From the NCBI RefSeq assembly GCF_003419895.1, contig NZ_QPMM01000002.1, forward strand, positions 186,001 through 250,000: a DNA stretch of 64,000 nucleotides, read 5' to 3'. Positions 8,562 to 17,308 of the stretch are shown here, piece after piece. The position numbers and the translations under genes are program-made. Under the pieces are notes generated by a model, which saw nothing but the letters and a program-made list of their open reading frames with translations, had not been told where the DNA came from and made no database searches. Position 1 is the first letter of the stretch, and every line of letters starts with the position of its first letter. The stretch comes from Chitinophaga silvatica (GTDB lineage Bacteria; Bacteroidota; Bacteroidia; Chitinophagales; Chitinophagaceae).

Positions 8562-9854
8562 ATGAAAAATCTGCCCTTAGATCCGCAGTTGTTCGTAAAG
8601 AACCGTGAACGTTTTGTGGCGAAAATGCAGCCACACTCAATCGCTATTATAAACTCCAACGACGAATTACCGACAAACGGTGACGCCCTTTATAAGTTTA
8701 AGCAAAATTCCGACCTGTATTGGTTAACCGGTATCGATCAGGAAGATACTATGGTAGTATTATTCCCTGATAATCCGGATCCTAAATACCGTGAAGTACT
8801 GGTATTGGTACGCCCTAACGAGTTAAAGGAAAAATGGGATGGCCACAGACTACGCAAGGATGAAGCCTTCGCTATCTCTGGCATGACCACCATAGTATGG
8901 CTCGATGCGTTGGATGGGTTGTTGCAGCAATGGGTTCATGATTCTACCAATATCTATCTGAATACCAACGAAAATAACCGTAAATCCAATTACGTACCTG
9001 TAAGGGATTACCGCTATGCACAGGAGATGAAACAACGTTATCCTTTGCATAATTATCTTCGCGCAGCTACTATCTTTAAAGAACTTCGTGCAGTAAAAAC
9101 TCCTGAAGAAATTAAAGTAATCCAGGAAGCAATTGATATTACAGAAAAAGCTTTCCGCCGTATTCTGAAGTTCATTAAACCAGGTGTATGGGAACATGAA
9201 ATTCATGCCGAAATATTGCATGAATTCCTTCGCAATCGCTCTGCCGGAGAAGCTTACGGCTCTATTATCGCATCTGGCGATCGCGCACGTACACTACACT
9301 ATGTTTCCAATAACCAGGAATGTAAAGCAGGTGAACTTATATTAATGGATTTTGGTGCTGAATATGGTGGTTATAATGCCGATCTTACCCGTACGGTACC
9401 GGTTAGCGGTAAATTTACCCCGCGCCAGAAAGAAGTATACAACTCCTGCCTGCATCTTCATATGTATGCAAAAAGTATCCTGAAACCAGGATTAACCATT
9501 GCAAAATATCATGAAATGATGGGAGAGGAAGCTACCAGAGAATTCATCAAACTGGGGCTCCTTACGGAAGAAGAAGTGAAAAACCAGGACCCTGAAGTTC
9601 CTGCTTATCGCAAATACCTGTATCATGGAATTTCTCACCATTTGGGAGTAGATGTTCATGATCTGGGACCGTCTTTCAATCAGCCAATTCCTGAAGGTGC
9701 TGTACTCACAGTAGAACCAGGCATCTATATAGAACAGGAACAAATGGGAATTCGTATAGAAAATAACATCTGGGTGAAATCATCCGGCAATGTGGATTTG
9801 ATGAAGAATATTCCTATTACGGCAGATGAGATCGAAGCACTCATGAATGCCTGA
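8562..9854 (+). CDS. pepP: Xaa-Pro aminopeptidase (M24B family)
   Basis: Cytosolic metallopeptidase releasing N-terminal residues before proline. The N-terminal AMP_N domain spans about residues 1-140 (NSDLYWLTGIDQEDTMVV), then the pita-bread catalytic domain. Metal ligands are visible as the two Asp in LMDFGAEYGGYNADLTRTVP, the His in GISHHLGVDVHD, the Glu in TVEPGIYIE and the Glu in IRIENNI. 430 aa is typical. There is no signal peptide. A strong hairpin follows before pssA. Confidence 0.95.
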   Translation: MKNLPLDPQLFVKNRERFVAKMQPHSIAIINSNDELPTNGDALYKFKQNSDLYWLTGIDQEDTMVVLFPDNPDPKYREVLVLVRPNELKEKWDGHRLRKDEAFAISGMTTIVWLDALDGLLQQWVHDSTNIYLNTNENNRKSNYVPVRDYRYAQEMKQRYPLHNYLRAATIFKELRAVKTPEEIKVIQEAIDITEKAFRRILKFIKPGVWEHEIHAEILHEFLRNRSAGEAYGSIIASGDRARTLHYVSNNQECKAGELILMDFGAEYGGYNADLTRTVPVSGKFTPRQKEVYNSCLHLHMYAKSILKPGLTIAKYHEMMGEEATREFIKLGLLTEEEVKNQDPEVPAYRKYLYHGISHHLGVDVHDLGPSFNQPIPEGAVLTVEPGIYIEQEQMGIRIENNIWVKSSGNVDLMKNIPITADEIEALMNA

Positions 9855-9873
9855 TTTTAAAAAATTTATGGAT

Positions 9874-9930
9874 AACGGATGCAGGAGTTTGGGATTAAGT
9901 ATATCTTGATACCAAATTCGGGCATCCGTT
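9874..9930 (+). terminator. hairpin between pepP and pssA
   Basis: AACGGATGC (9874-9882) pairs perfectly with GCATCCGTT (9922-9930), with an inner TTTGG/CCAAA stem. It begins 19 nt after the pepP stop and is followed by an A/T-rich but not T-only tract. Probable terminator or 3'-end stabiliser. Confidence 0.55.
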
Positions 9931-9947
9931 TATTTAAAAATCTATAA

Positions 9948-10718
9948 ATGAAACAACTACCCAATATTCTTACCCTATCGAACCTTTTTTGCGGTGCACT
10001 GGCGATTATTTGCATTCTCCATGCACCTGAATACAGAGCAGAAATTAACGGAACCGACTATACGGTAATTACTCCGGAACCAATTTATTGGGCATCTGTT
10101 CTAGTAGTTTTAGCCGGGGTATTTGATTTCTTTGATGGCATGGTTGCCCGCTTATTAGGTGTTTCGGGACCAATGGGCAAGGAACTCGACTCATTAGCGG
10201 ATGTAGTTACTTTTGGAGTAGTACCGGGAATGATGTTATACAGGTTATTAAAAAGCGCCTATTATCAATCGCCCGATGTTTTTGAAGTATCTATTATCAA
10301 CCTGGCTCCGGCCTTATTGGTTCCCTGCTTTGCGGCTTACCGCCTTGCAAAGTTCAATATAGATACCCGTCAGTCCGAAAGTTTTATTGGAGTACCAACA
10401 CCGGCTGTTGCCCTTTTGGTGGCTTCTTTCCCGCTGATAGTACTATTTAATCCTTTTAATCTGGCGCACTGGCTTCAGAATATCTGGGTATTATATATCA
10501 TCATTGCAGCTTTATGTTACCTGATGATAGCAGAAATACCAATGATAAGCCTGAAATTCAAAAATAAAAGCCTGGCCGACAACTGGCCTCGCTTCCTGCT
10601 CATCGCACTTACATTACTAAGTATTCCAGTTCTGAAATTTGCTGCTGTTCCGTTTATTTTCGTCGTTTATGTGCTGCTATCCATCATTGTACCGCCTAAA
10701 GTGACGCCAAAATCATGA
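9948..10718 (+). CDS. pssA: CDP-diacylglycerol-serine O-phosphatidyltransferase
   Basis: Integral membrane enzyme making phosphatidylserine, precursor of phosphatidylethanolamine. The CDP-alcohol phosphotransferase signature DGx2ARx8Gx3Dx3D is visible as DGMVARLLGVSG followed by KELDSLAD. Hydrophobic segments begin with LSNLFCGALAIICIL near residue 15 and continue through several helices to the C terminus. 256 aa, normal for the bacterial type II enzyme. Starts 93 nt after pepP; purS follows on the same strand after 67 nt. Confidence 0.93.
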   Translation: MKQLPNILTLSNLFCGALAIICILHAPEYRAEINGTDYTVITPEPIYWASVLVVLAGVFDFFDGMVARLLGVSGPMGKELDSLADVVTFGVVPGMMLYRLLKSAYYQSPDVFEVSIINLAPALLVPCFAAYRLAKFNIDTRQSESFIGVPTPAVALLVASFPLIVLFNPFNLAHWLQNIWVLYIIIAALCYLMIAEIPMISLKFKNKSLADNWPRFLLIALTLLSIPVLKFAAVPFIFVVYVLLSIIVPPKVTPKS

Positions 10719-10758
10719 ACAACACGCTAAAAATCCAAGAATTACAAAATTTTTGATG

Positions 10759-10766
10759 TAGGTTTG
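10759..10766 (+). promoter_or_regulatory. candidate purS -7 box TAGGTTTG
   Basis: TAGGTTTG fits TAnnTTTG and ends 19 nt upstream of the purS ATG. Motif match only. Confidence 0.4.
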
Positions 10767-10785
10767 CGGCAAAATTTCTAATACA

Positions 10786-11031
10786 ATGACATTTACTGCA
10801 CTTATCAATGTGATGCCACTGAAAGAATTATTGGACCCTCAAGGTAAAGCTGTACTGGGTGGGCTCAAGAATCTCGGAATGGGCCAGGTGCAAGATGTGC
10901 GGATTGGTAAGCACATTACGCTTCAAATTGAAGCCGCCAGCCAGGAAGAAGCTAGACAGATCGCTGAAAATGCCTGCCAAAAATTGCTGGCTAATCAGGT
11001 TATGGAATCTTTCGAAGTAGTAATACAATAA
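10786..11031 (+). CDS. purS: phosphoribosylformylglycinamidine synthase subunit PurS
   Basis: An 81-aa protein with the PurS pattern: LLDPQGKAVLGGLKNLG (the usual DPqG...l..LG core), then VQDVRIGKHITLQIEA and a C-terminal helix ending VMESFEVVIQ. PurS forms a complex with PurL and PurQ in the FGAR amidotransferase step of purine synthesis. No purL or purQ is in the window, so it stands apart from them here. A hairpin of 52 nt follows before rsmI. Confidence 0.9.
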   Translation: MTFTALINVMPLKELLDPQGKAVLGGLKNLGMGQVQDVRIGKHITLQIEAASQEEARQIAENACQKLLANQVMESFEVVIQ

Positions 11032-11053
11032 TTGCCGAAAGCAATTTATTTTC

Positions 11054-11105
11054 TTAAGAGCGCAAAGGAATGATAGCTACTATCTTAATTCCTCTGCGCT
11101 CTTAA
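11054..11105. repeat. short GCGCAAAGG hairpin between purS and rsmI
   Basis: TTAAGAGCGCAAAGGAAT pairs with AATTCCTCTGCGCTCTTAA with one mismatch, plus an inner ATAG/CTAT stem. It begins 22 nt after the purS stop and lies between two plus-strand genes. The GCGCAAAGG core recalls the large palindromes, so it may be a small relative, though it lacks the TTTCTCGC ends. Confidence 0.6.
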
Positions 11106-11141
11106 TTATCTTCCCTCTTCCCTGGTTGAAATTTGCTGATC

Positions 11142-11810
11142 ATGAAATTATACATCGTTCCATCGCCCATTGGTAATCTGGCTGATATCACTTACAGAGC
11201 TGTTAAAATTCTGGAAGAAGCTGACCTGGTGCTGGCTGAAGATACCCGTACCTCCAGCGTTTTACTGAAACACTATCAGATCAATAAGCCTATCACTCCT
11301 TACCACCAGCATAACGAACATAAAATCACTCAGCATCTCGTACAACAATTACTTGATGGCAAAACAATGGCATTATTAACCGATGCCGGTACTCCAGGCG
11401 TTTCTGACCCAGGTTTCCTCCTGGTAAGAGAATGTACCAGAGCCGGTATAGCTGTTGAATGCCTGCCTGGTGCTACCGCTTTTGTTCCTGCCCTCGTAGA
11501 TAGCGGAATTCCTATGAACAGGTTTGCATTCGAAGGGTTCTTACCTCTGAAGAAAGGCCGGCATACCCTGCTCACGCAATTAGCTACCGAAGAACGCACT
11601 ATAGTTTTTTATGAATCTCCAATGCGTTTGGTAAAAACATTGGCCGATTTCATCCAGTACTTTGGGCCAGAACGCCCTTGCAGCGTTAGCAGAGAGCTTA
11701 CCAAAATGTTTGAAGAAACTAAACGCGGCACATTACAGGAAGTACATGATTATTTTTCCCAGAAAGGTGTTAAAGGTGAAATTGTTGTAGTAGTGCAAGG
11801 ATTGGCGTAA
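11142..11810 (+). CDS. rsmI: 16S rRNA (cytidine-1402-2'-O)-methyltransferase
   Basis: RsmI methylates the 2'-O of C1402 in the ribosomal P site. It has the tetrapyrrole-methylase fold: YIVPSPIGNLADITYRA at the N terminus, LAEDTRTSSVLLKHY, LLTDAGTPGVSDPGFLLVR (SAM site), CLPGATAFVPALVDSGIP and FYESPMRLVKTL. 222 aa, a normal short form. ATG 11142 is preferred to the TTG three codons upstream. The next gene follows after 21 nt and may be co-transcribed. Confidence 0.95.
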   Translation: MKLYIVPSPIGNLADITYRAVKILEEADLVLAEDTRTSSVLLKHYQINKPITPYHQHNEHKITQHLVQQLLDGKTMALLTDAGTPGVSDPGFLLVRECTRAGIAVECLPGATAFVPALVDSGIPMNRFAFEGFLPLKKGRHTLLTQLATEERTIVFYESPMRLVKTLADFIQYFGPERPCSVSRELTKMFEETKRGTLQEVHDYFSQKGVKGEIVVVVQGLA

Positions 11811-11831
11811 TTTATACGGCAAATAACTTTC

Positions 11832-12893
11832 ATGAAACCCGAAGAATTTTTAGCATACCGACTGGCCAATCACCAACTTCTTTCCACCTCTTTATCTACC
11901 CCTCTCGATATCGTTAGCCATATGGGGCCCATTCAGGCCCAGGAATATGGTAGCAGCCATTGGGCTATAGGCGCCCGACTTCCCAATTGTACTATTGAGG
12001 ATGTGCAACAAGCTTTCACTAATAAGGAAATTGTTAGAATAACCTGCCTGAGAGGTACTCTTCATGTTGTTGCAGCAACAGAGGTACGTGCAATATTGCA
12101 GGTAATTGCGCCTGCGGTAAGAATCAAGCTAAAAAGCATGCAAAAGAAACTGGAGATGGATGAAAAGGTGCTGGCAAAAACGAACTCCTTAATTGTAAAG
12201 GCACTAAAAAAGAAACAACTAAGCAGGGAAGAACTCTCATATTATCTCCACCAACATGGTGTAAATATTGAAGATAACAGGATGAACCATATTTTGTACG
12301 AAGCCGCCATATCCGGTTTAATATGTAATTCACCTGACAAAGGAATATATGTACTACAGGAAGATTGGCTACCTCCTGCTACAAATATTACCGGAGCAAT
12401 GGCGTCCGGAATACTTGCCAAACAGTATTTTTCGAGCCATGGCCCCGCTTCCCTGGCCGATTTCGCTTTCTGGTCGGGGCTTTCTGTTACTGAAGCTAAG
12501 TTGGCATTGCAGGGTATCAAAGATCAGTTATCAGCATATTCAATCAATAATACAGAAATATATACGGTTGTACATAAAAAACAATCAACTATATCATCGG
12601 CCTTCCTTCTACCGGCTTTCGATGAATATTTTCTGGGATATAAAGACAGAAGCCAGCTGATCGATCAGGAATTCATTTCAAGAATTATGACTAAGAACGG
12701 GATTTTTAACCCTATAATGGTTTTGAATGGTAGAATAGCCGGATTATGGAGAAGAACCATTAAATCGGGCATAGAAATGAATTTACAACCATTTAAAGCA
12801 CTTGCTAAGAAAGAAATGAGGATGTTTGAAGAAAAAGCTGAGGAATTTGCCCATTTTATGAAACTCCCATTGAAGCGGCTGGAGATCAGCTGA
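11832..12893 (+). CDS. AlkZ/YcaQ-like winged-helix DNA-binding protein (HTH_42)
   Basis: A 353-aa protein of the winged-helix HTH_42 family, which includes the DNA glycosylase AlkZ and E. coli YcaQ (AlkX), enzymes that remove alkylated bases and unhook interstrand crosslinks. Visible: GPIQAQEYGS, with a QxQ motif at Q35 and Q37 as in AlkZ; ITCLRGTLHVVAATE, the conserved strand-turn; and LLPAFDEYFLGYKDR with WRRTI near the C terminus. Family known, reaction inferred; many members are uncharacterised. It follows rsmI after 21 nt. No signal peptide or membrane segment. Confidence 0.8.
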   Translation: MKPEEFLAYRLANHQLLSTSLSTPLDIVSHMGPIQAQEYGSSHWAIGARLPNCTIEDVQQAFTNKEIVRITCLRGTLHVVAATEVRAILQVIAPAVRIKLKSMQKKLEMDEKVLAKTNSLIVKALKKKQLSREELSYYLHQHGVNIEDNRMNHILYEAAISGLICNSPDKGIYVLQEDWLPPATNITGAMASGILAKQYFSSHGPASLADFAFWSGLSVTEAKLALQGIKDQLSAYSINNTEIYTVVHKKQSTISSAFLLPAFDEYFLGYKDRSQLIDQEFISRIMTKNGIFNPIMVLNGRIAGLWRRTIKSGIEMNLQPFKALAKKEMRMFEEKAEEFAHFMKLPLKRLEIS

Positions 12894-12970
12894 CCTCGCC
12901 GATTATCAATTTTGTAAATTACTCAAGTGGTAAATTGATTATTTTAGCCCTTCAATCAAAAAGAGAAGGA

Positions 12971-14860
12971 ATGAATTTTCGGGTTACAACAGGATGCCTG
13001 GTGGCATTTAGCATGTTAGCCGGAGCCTGGTCTCAGGTTCATGCACAGTCGGACCGTTGGCAGCAACGCGTAAAATACACAATGGATGTTAAGGTAGATG
13101 CACCTGCTAATCAGTTTAAAGGGCAACAGCATCTCGAGTATTTCAACAACTCTCCGGACACTCTTAAGAGGGTATTCTATCATCTGTATTGGAATGCGTT
13201 TCAGCCCAATAGTATGATGGATGTGCGCAGCAGAGAATTAGGGAAAATTTTATTAGGTAAAGATAAAAAGGGAAACGACAGGTATGACTGGGATGCACGC
13301 GTACGCGATCGCATCTCCAAACTTACTCCCGATGAAATAGGTTATCAGAAAATTATTTCATTAAAGAAAGATGGTAAGCCTCAATCCTATAAAGTAGTTG
13401 AAACTATACTGGTAGTAGAATTGGACAAACCTATTATGCCTCATTCGAAAGTAGTTTTTGATATGGAATTTGAATCGCAGGTTCCTGTTCAGATTCGTAG
13501 AAGTGGCCGCACCAACTCGGAAGGTGTCGATTTCTCAATGGCACAATGGTATCCTAAAATGTGTGAGTACGATTATGAGGGATGGCATCCAACTCCCTAT
13601 ATCGCTCGTGAGTTTTACGGTGTATGGGGCGACTATGATGTGAAAATTACCATGGACAAAAAGTATGTGATTGCAGGTACTGGTTATCTTCAGAATCCAA
13701 ACGAAATTGGCTATGGTTACGAGGCGCCTGGTACTAAAGTAAATCGCCCGGCTGGTGATAAAATGACCTGGCATTTTGTTGCGCCTAATGTTCATGATTT
13801 CGTATGGGCAGCAGATCCGGACTACAAGCACATCACACAAAAAGTAGATGGCTTCACTGCACATTTCTTCTATATAGAAAATGATAAAACCCGTGAGACA
13901 TGGCCACAACTGGCAAAGATGATCCCGGCAGCCTACGATTATATTAAAGTTCACTACGGCCCTTATCCTTACAAACAATACTCCTTTATTCAGGGTGGAG
14001 ATGGCGGTATGGAATATCCGATGGCCACTCTTATTATGGGTAATGGAACTATGTCGGGTCTTTATGGTGTAGCTATGCACGAATGGATGCACAGTTGGTA
14101 CCAGGGAATGCTGGCTACTAATGAAAGCCTGTATCCATGGATGGACGAGGGTTTCACCACATTCGCAGAAAATAATGTGATCTATAATACAATAGATTCC
14201 CTGAAAGGTCGCAATCCGCAAGCGGGCGAGTATGATGGCTATTTTGCGTTGGCAAACAGCAAATATGAAGAACCTGCATCTACACATGCAGATCATTATA
14301 ATACCAATTACGGGTATAGTCTGACTGCTTACTCCAAAGGAGCTGTATTCCTTGAGCAATTAGGTTATGTAATCGGTGCAAAAAACAGAGATAACGGTCT
14401 GCTTCGTTATTACAACGAATGGCGTTTCAAACATCCGAATGCAAACGACTTTATTCGTGTAATGGAGAAGGAAAGTGGTATTATGCTCGATTGGTATAAA
14501 CAATACTTTATTAATTCTACCAAGCATATCGATTATGGAATTGATAGTGTATATGCCAATGGAAATAAAACGATTGTAAGGTTACGTAAAATAGGCCTGA
14601 TGCCAATGCCAATAGACCTGATGGTTACAAGTAAGCAAAACAACAAATTGCTGCATTATATACCGCTGTCTATTATGTTTGGAGAGAAGCCAAATGAAAA
14701 TCCATCTATCAGGCGTGTAGTCGATAACGTTTGGTATTGGACCAATCCTACTTATGAAGTAGAAATTAATATGCCATTAACTGAGATCAAGAAACTGGAA
14801 ATTGATCCTAGTGAAAGGATGGCAGACATGGATAGAAGTAATAATACAGTTGTATTCTAA
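12971..14860 (+). CDS. M1 family zinc metallopeptidase, exported
   Basis: About 629 aa with signal peptide (CLVAFSMLAGAWSQVHAQ). The zinc site is HEWMH at residues 370-374 with the third ligand Glu393 in PWMDEGFTTFAE, a standard HExxH-x18-E. GGDGGMEYPMATLIMG carries the GxMEx exopeptidase-type motif. Likely a periplasmic or outer-membrane aminopeptidase; the substrate is unknown. ATG 12971 is chosen because the signal peptide begins there; an upstream in-frame TTG would add a polar stretch. It converges on the patatin gene, with a shared terminator. Confidence 0.92.
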   Translation: MNFRVTTGCLVAFSMLAGAWSQVHAQSDRWQQRVKYTMDVKVDAPANQFKGQQHLEYFNNSPDTLKRVFYHLYWNAFQPNSMMDVRSRELGKILLGKDKKGNDRYDWDARVRDRISKLTPDEIGYQKIISLKKDGKPQSYKVVETILVVELDKPIMPHSKVVFDMEFESQVPVQIRRSGRTNSEGVDFSMAQWYPKMCEYDYEGWHPTPYIAREFYGVWGDYDVKITMDKKYVIAGTGYLQNPNEIGYGYEAPGTKVNRPAGDKMTWHFVAPNVHDFVWAADPDYKHITQKVDGFTAHFFYIENDKTRETWPQLAKMIPAAYDYIKVHYGPYPYKQYSFIQGGDGGMEYPMATLIMGNGTMSGLYGVAMHEWMHSWYQGMLATNESLYPWMDEGFTTFAENNVIYNTIDSLKGRNPQAGEYDGYFALANSKYEEPASTHADHYNTNYGYSLTAYSKGAVFLEQLGYVIGAKNRDNGLLRYYNEWRFKHPNANDFIRVMEKESGIMLDWYKQYFINSTKHIDYGIDSVYANGNKTIVRLRKIGLMPMPIDLMVTSKQNNKLLHYIPLSIMFGEKPNENPSIRRVVDNVWYWTNPTYEVEINMPLTEIKKLEIDPSERMADMDRSNNTVVF

Positions 14861-14866
14861 AATAAA

Positions 14867-14901
14867 TAGGTTAGGGGATAGTAAAACTATTCCCTAACCT
14901 A
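14867..14901. terminator. bidirectional terminator between M1 peptidase and patatin genes
   Basis: A 15-bp stem, TAGGTTAGGGGATAG against CTATTCCCTAACCTA (one mismatch), with loop TAAAA. It overlaps the last codons of the minus-strand patatin gene and begins 6 nt after the M1 stop. No long T-run. Confidence 0.6.
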
Positions 14902-15874
14902 ATATCTTTTGAGCGATTTGTTGCCCATACTCCAACATTTCCTTCATGACAGGAGGAGAAAATTCCAATCCACCCAACGCCGCTGCCAATGCCTTTTCCG
15001 GTCTGATAATTTGCAGATCTACCGGGAGTTTTTCTTCAAAAGGATTTTCAGGAATCTCAAAATACTTATTAACATCGGAGGCAGATATACCATTGTTTTC
15101 CAGGTTGGCTTTAACGGCTGAAATGTATTTCAGTGCTTTATTTTGCAGTTGTAATGTTGAAATATCTGCTTCGTTGATGGAAACTGTATTCAGGTCTATT
15201 TGCCGTTCGAGAATGTCGATGAGGTCCTGAAAGAATACTTGTTTATTTGAAGAGGTAACAGGGGTAAGCTGAATCAGATAGATGGAGGTAGCGCCTCTTT
15301 CAATAGCCATTTCTATTGGTTTGTATAATTGCCCTCCACCGGTGAAATACTGTTGGGAATTGATTTCAACGGGGGGCATAAATACGGGGGCACTGCAAGC
15401 AGCCAGTACTGCTTGTCGGAATGCGGTGATCTGGCGGGTTTGATGAATGTTTTGTCCTTTTTTTACGGGGATTTCATTGGGCGTGAAATAGGTAATCTGA
15501 TTTGTTTGCAGGCCCATTGTTGCAATAAGGACTTCTTTTTCAGACTCTTTTAATGCGTTGAATCTGGCATCAGTAAAGATGTTACTGATTTTCTGAATGA
15601 AAGCCGTGGTATTATAGAGGGAATTGCTGTTAGGGAATCGTTGTAACAATGTGCTGGTATTAAGCAGATCAGCGGTGCTGTTGCTGGTAAAGAGCTTTTC
15701 CAGTAAATTGATTTCTCCTAATGCAGCCAGGGAAGCTATAATAGCACTGGTGCCGGTACCGCAAAAAATGTCGAATTGAATTGGGGAACGTTGCGAATGT
15801 ATGTATTTCAGTGCACCTACTGCAAACGCAGCTCTGGAACCACCACCGCAAAGGACTAACGCAGTTTTAGCCAT
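14894..15874 (-). CDS. patatin-like protein with degenerate catalytic dyad
   Basis: A 326-aa patatin-fold protein. The oxyanion-hole loop is intact (LCGGGSRAAFAVGAL, residues 8-22) and the nucleophile elbow reads GTSAI with Ser43, but the usual final Gly is Ile. The catalytic Asp of the DGG/DGA motif is replaced: YFTGGGQLYKP has Thr178 where Asp is expected. Patatins are lipid acyl hydrolases using a Ser-Asp dyad; without the Asp this one may be inactive or altered. No signal peptide, so cytosolic. Next to a DinB gene (32 nt upstream, same strand). Confidence 0.8.
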   Translation of the reverse strand: MAKTALVLCGGGSRAAFAVGALKYIHSQRSPIQFDIFCGTGTSAIIASLAALGEINLLEKLFTSNSTADLLNTSTLLQRFPNSNSLYNTTAFIQKISNIFTDARFNALKESEKEVLIATMGLQTNQITYFTPNEIPVKKGQNIHQTRQITAFRQAVLAACSAPVFMPPVEINSQQYFTGGGQLYKPIEMAIERGATSIYLIQLTPVTSSNKQVFFQDLIDILERQIDLNTVSINEADISTLQLQNKALKYISAVKANLENNGISASDVNKYFEIPENPFEEKLPVDLQIIRPEKALAAALGGLEFSPPVMKEMLEYGQQIAQKILG

Positions 15875-15906
15875 GACGATTTTTTAGGTTGCTGGCACCA
15901 ATTTAC

Positions 15907-16473
15907 TTAAAAAATCAGTTGTTGCAGCTGATTTTCCCAAGACTGTCCGACCGGCTCCTGGTCCTGCATTTTTCCCAAATGGTGTTGTGTATGATAAATG
16001 ATGGAATAAAGCGTTTCCCGGATTGTCAGTTTCCCCATCAAAGGGTGAGGTAAGCGATACTTGTCGAGATCCGATTCTGTCCATCGTTTTAATCTGTCCA
16101 GTAATTTTATACGTAGAGAAAGTAGTGCACTTAATAATACTACTCTTTGCCCCGGATAAGTTATGCCTGGTTTCCAGATTTTGATGCTTTTACAGCCGTT
16201 GCCCAATAGAGCCCGGTAGTTGGTGCTCAGTTCATCATAAGATCGGGAAGGCAATGGGCTTGTTCCAAAATAAAGCAGGGTAAGTTTAGGATAGGCCATT
16301 ACGTTACATATTGGCCTGATGGATTTTACGAGGTGCTCGAGCTGCTGGCCGGCCGACCACTGGCCATTTAGAGCCGCTGTAAAACGTATATCCGGAAGCG
16401 TGTTGATGTAATCGACGAAATCATCGAAACCTTTATCGAGGAGCCCACGAATTTCTAATTGGTTCAGGTACAT
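15907..16473 (-). CDS. DinB family protein
   Basis: About 188 aa with the DinB/YfiT four-helix arrangement: WSAGQQLEHLVKSI carries the first His, and TIRETLYSIIYHTQHHLGKM the C-terminal His pair that normally completes a metal site. Many DinB-family members are metal-dependent thiol S-transferases (for example with bacillithiol), but the substrate here is unknown. ATG 16473 (MYLNQLEIRG) is preferred to one ten codons upstream. Upstream of the patatin gene on the same strand; a hairpin GATACGC/GCGTATC lies at 16554-16574. Confidence 0.75.
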   Translation of the reverse strand: MYLNQLEIRGLLDKGFDDFVDYINTLPDIRFTAALNGQWSAGQQLEHLVKSIRPICNVMAYPKLTLLYFGTSPLPSRSYDELSTNYRALLGNGCKSIKIWKPGITYPGQRVVLLSALLSLRIKLLDRLKRWTESDLDKYRLPHPLMGKLTIRETLYSIIYHTQHHLGKMQDQEPVGQSWENQLQQLIF

Positions 16474-16667
16474 AGGAAGAACATTTAAGGGTTCAAAACA
16501 CATTTTCGAGGCACTATATTCAATATACCCGCGCCCTTTACAATCTACCTGAAGATACGCCAGTTTTGCGTATCAGCCAATTCTGTTAGGATATATTAAT
16601 TTGTATTATGTGTGTATTTTGATGGGAGTTCTGTGATAAATCAATCAAAAATCAAAATAAAATCACA

Positions 16668-16877
16668 TCAATCTAAAATATCACATATAAACCCCTGCTT
16701 CCTAACAAAAGCAATTATTACTTGCTCTTCTACACCGAGATCTGCTATTCTTAATACCTTATCGCAGTCTTCCAGGTCTACGTTACAATTTCCTACCGGA
16801 AAACTTGTTGAAATCGCCTGAATCAAAGCTCTGCTGGCTTCAGAGGTTGCTACATTGGTCTTAAATATCCCGATCAT
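16668..16877 (-). CDS. small HMA-like protein lacking the CxxC motif
   Basis: A 69-aa protein. The pattern (beta start MIGIFKTNV, helix SEASRALIQAISTSFP, strand CNVDLEDCDKVLRIAD, helix VEEQVIIAFVRKQGF, end ICDIL) suggests the heavy-metal-associated beta-alpha-beta-beta-alpha-beta fold, but the metal-binding CxxC is absent. I recognise DLEDCDKVLRI as a pattern common in small Bacteroidota proteins of unknown role. Last gene of a three-gene set with a sigma factor and membrane protein, 11 nt after the latter. Confidence 0.65.
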   Translation of the reverse strand: MIGIFKTNVATSEASRALIQAISTSFPVGNCNVDLEDCDKVLRIADLGVEEQVIIAFVRKQGFICDILD

Positions 16878-16888
16878 GTTGGTTAAAA

Positions 16889-17296
16889 TTAAAGAGTAGG
16901 TTGATCTTTACTGGTATCCGCTGGTTTATTCGGTTCATCTTTTTTACAAAACTCTTCAGCAAAAGCATTGAATCCGCTTTTGCAGCGATTCTTAAATGCT
17001 TCTTTCATTCTCTCTCTTTCTTCTTCAGACATATTTTCCATTCTGTCGCGGAATTTATTTTTCCACGCTCTTCCTTTAGGGCCGCCTGGGCCACCATGCC
17101 AGCCAAATAGTAGTTTACCTAACAATAATAATCCCAATGCCTGCCAGAAACTTATTACAGGGCCATGAAATAATTCAGGGATGAGACAATTCCACAGGCT
17201 CATTGTCACCAAACCAACAACGGTGATGAATACTAAACCTAAAACTATAAATTTGGCTATATGTGCTGCTTTTCTTCCCGGATTTCTACGGTACAT
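16889..17296 (-). CDS. small membrane protein next to a sigma factor, unknown function
   Basis: 135 aa with two predicted transmembrane helices, about residues 16-36 (FIVLGLVFITVVGLVTMSLW) and 47-65 (FWQALGLLLLGKLLFGW), then a Gly-rich turn and a charged tail. The tail segment MENMSEEERERMKEAFKNRC resembles the helical repeats of Spy/CpxP-type proteins, but similarity is weak. It is 12 nt downstream of the sigma gene, so a role in controlling or being controlled by that sigma is plausible. Not recognised as a classical anti-sigma factor. Confidence 0.6.
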   Translation of the reverse strand: MYRRNPGRKAAHIAKFIVLGLVFITVVGLVTMSLWNCLIPELFHGPVISFWQALGLLLLGKLLFGWHGGPGGPKGRAWKNKFRDRMENMSEEERERMKEAFKNRCKSGFNAFAEEFCKKDEPNKPADTSKDQPTL

Positions 17297-17308
17297 AACT
17301 TTAAGAAT

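Noticed and set aside
13535..14359. 274-aa minus-strand open frame inside the M1 peptidase
   Set aside because: Antisense to conserved catalytic sequence of the M1 gene; no domain features of its own.
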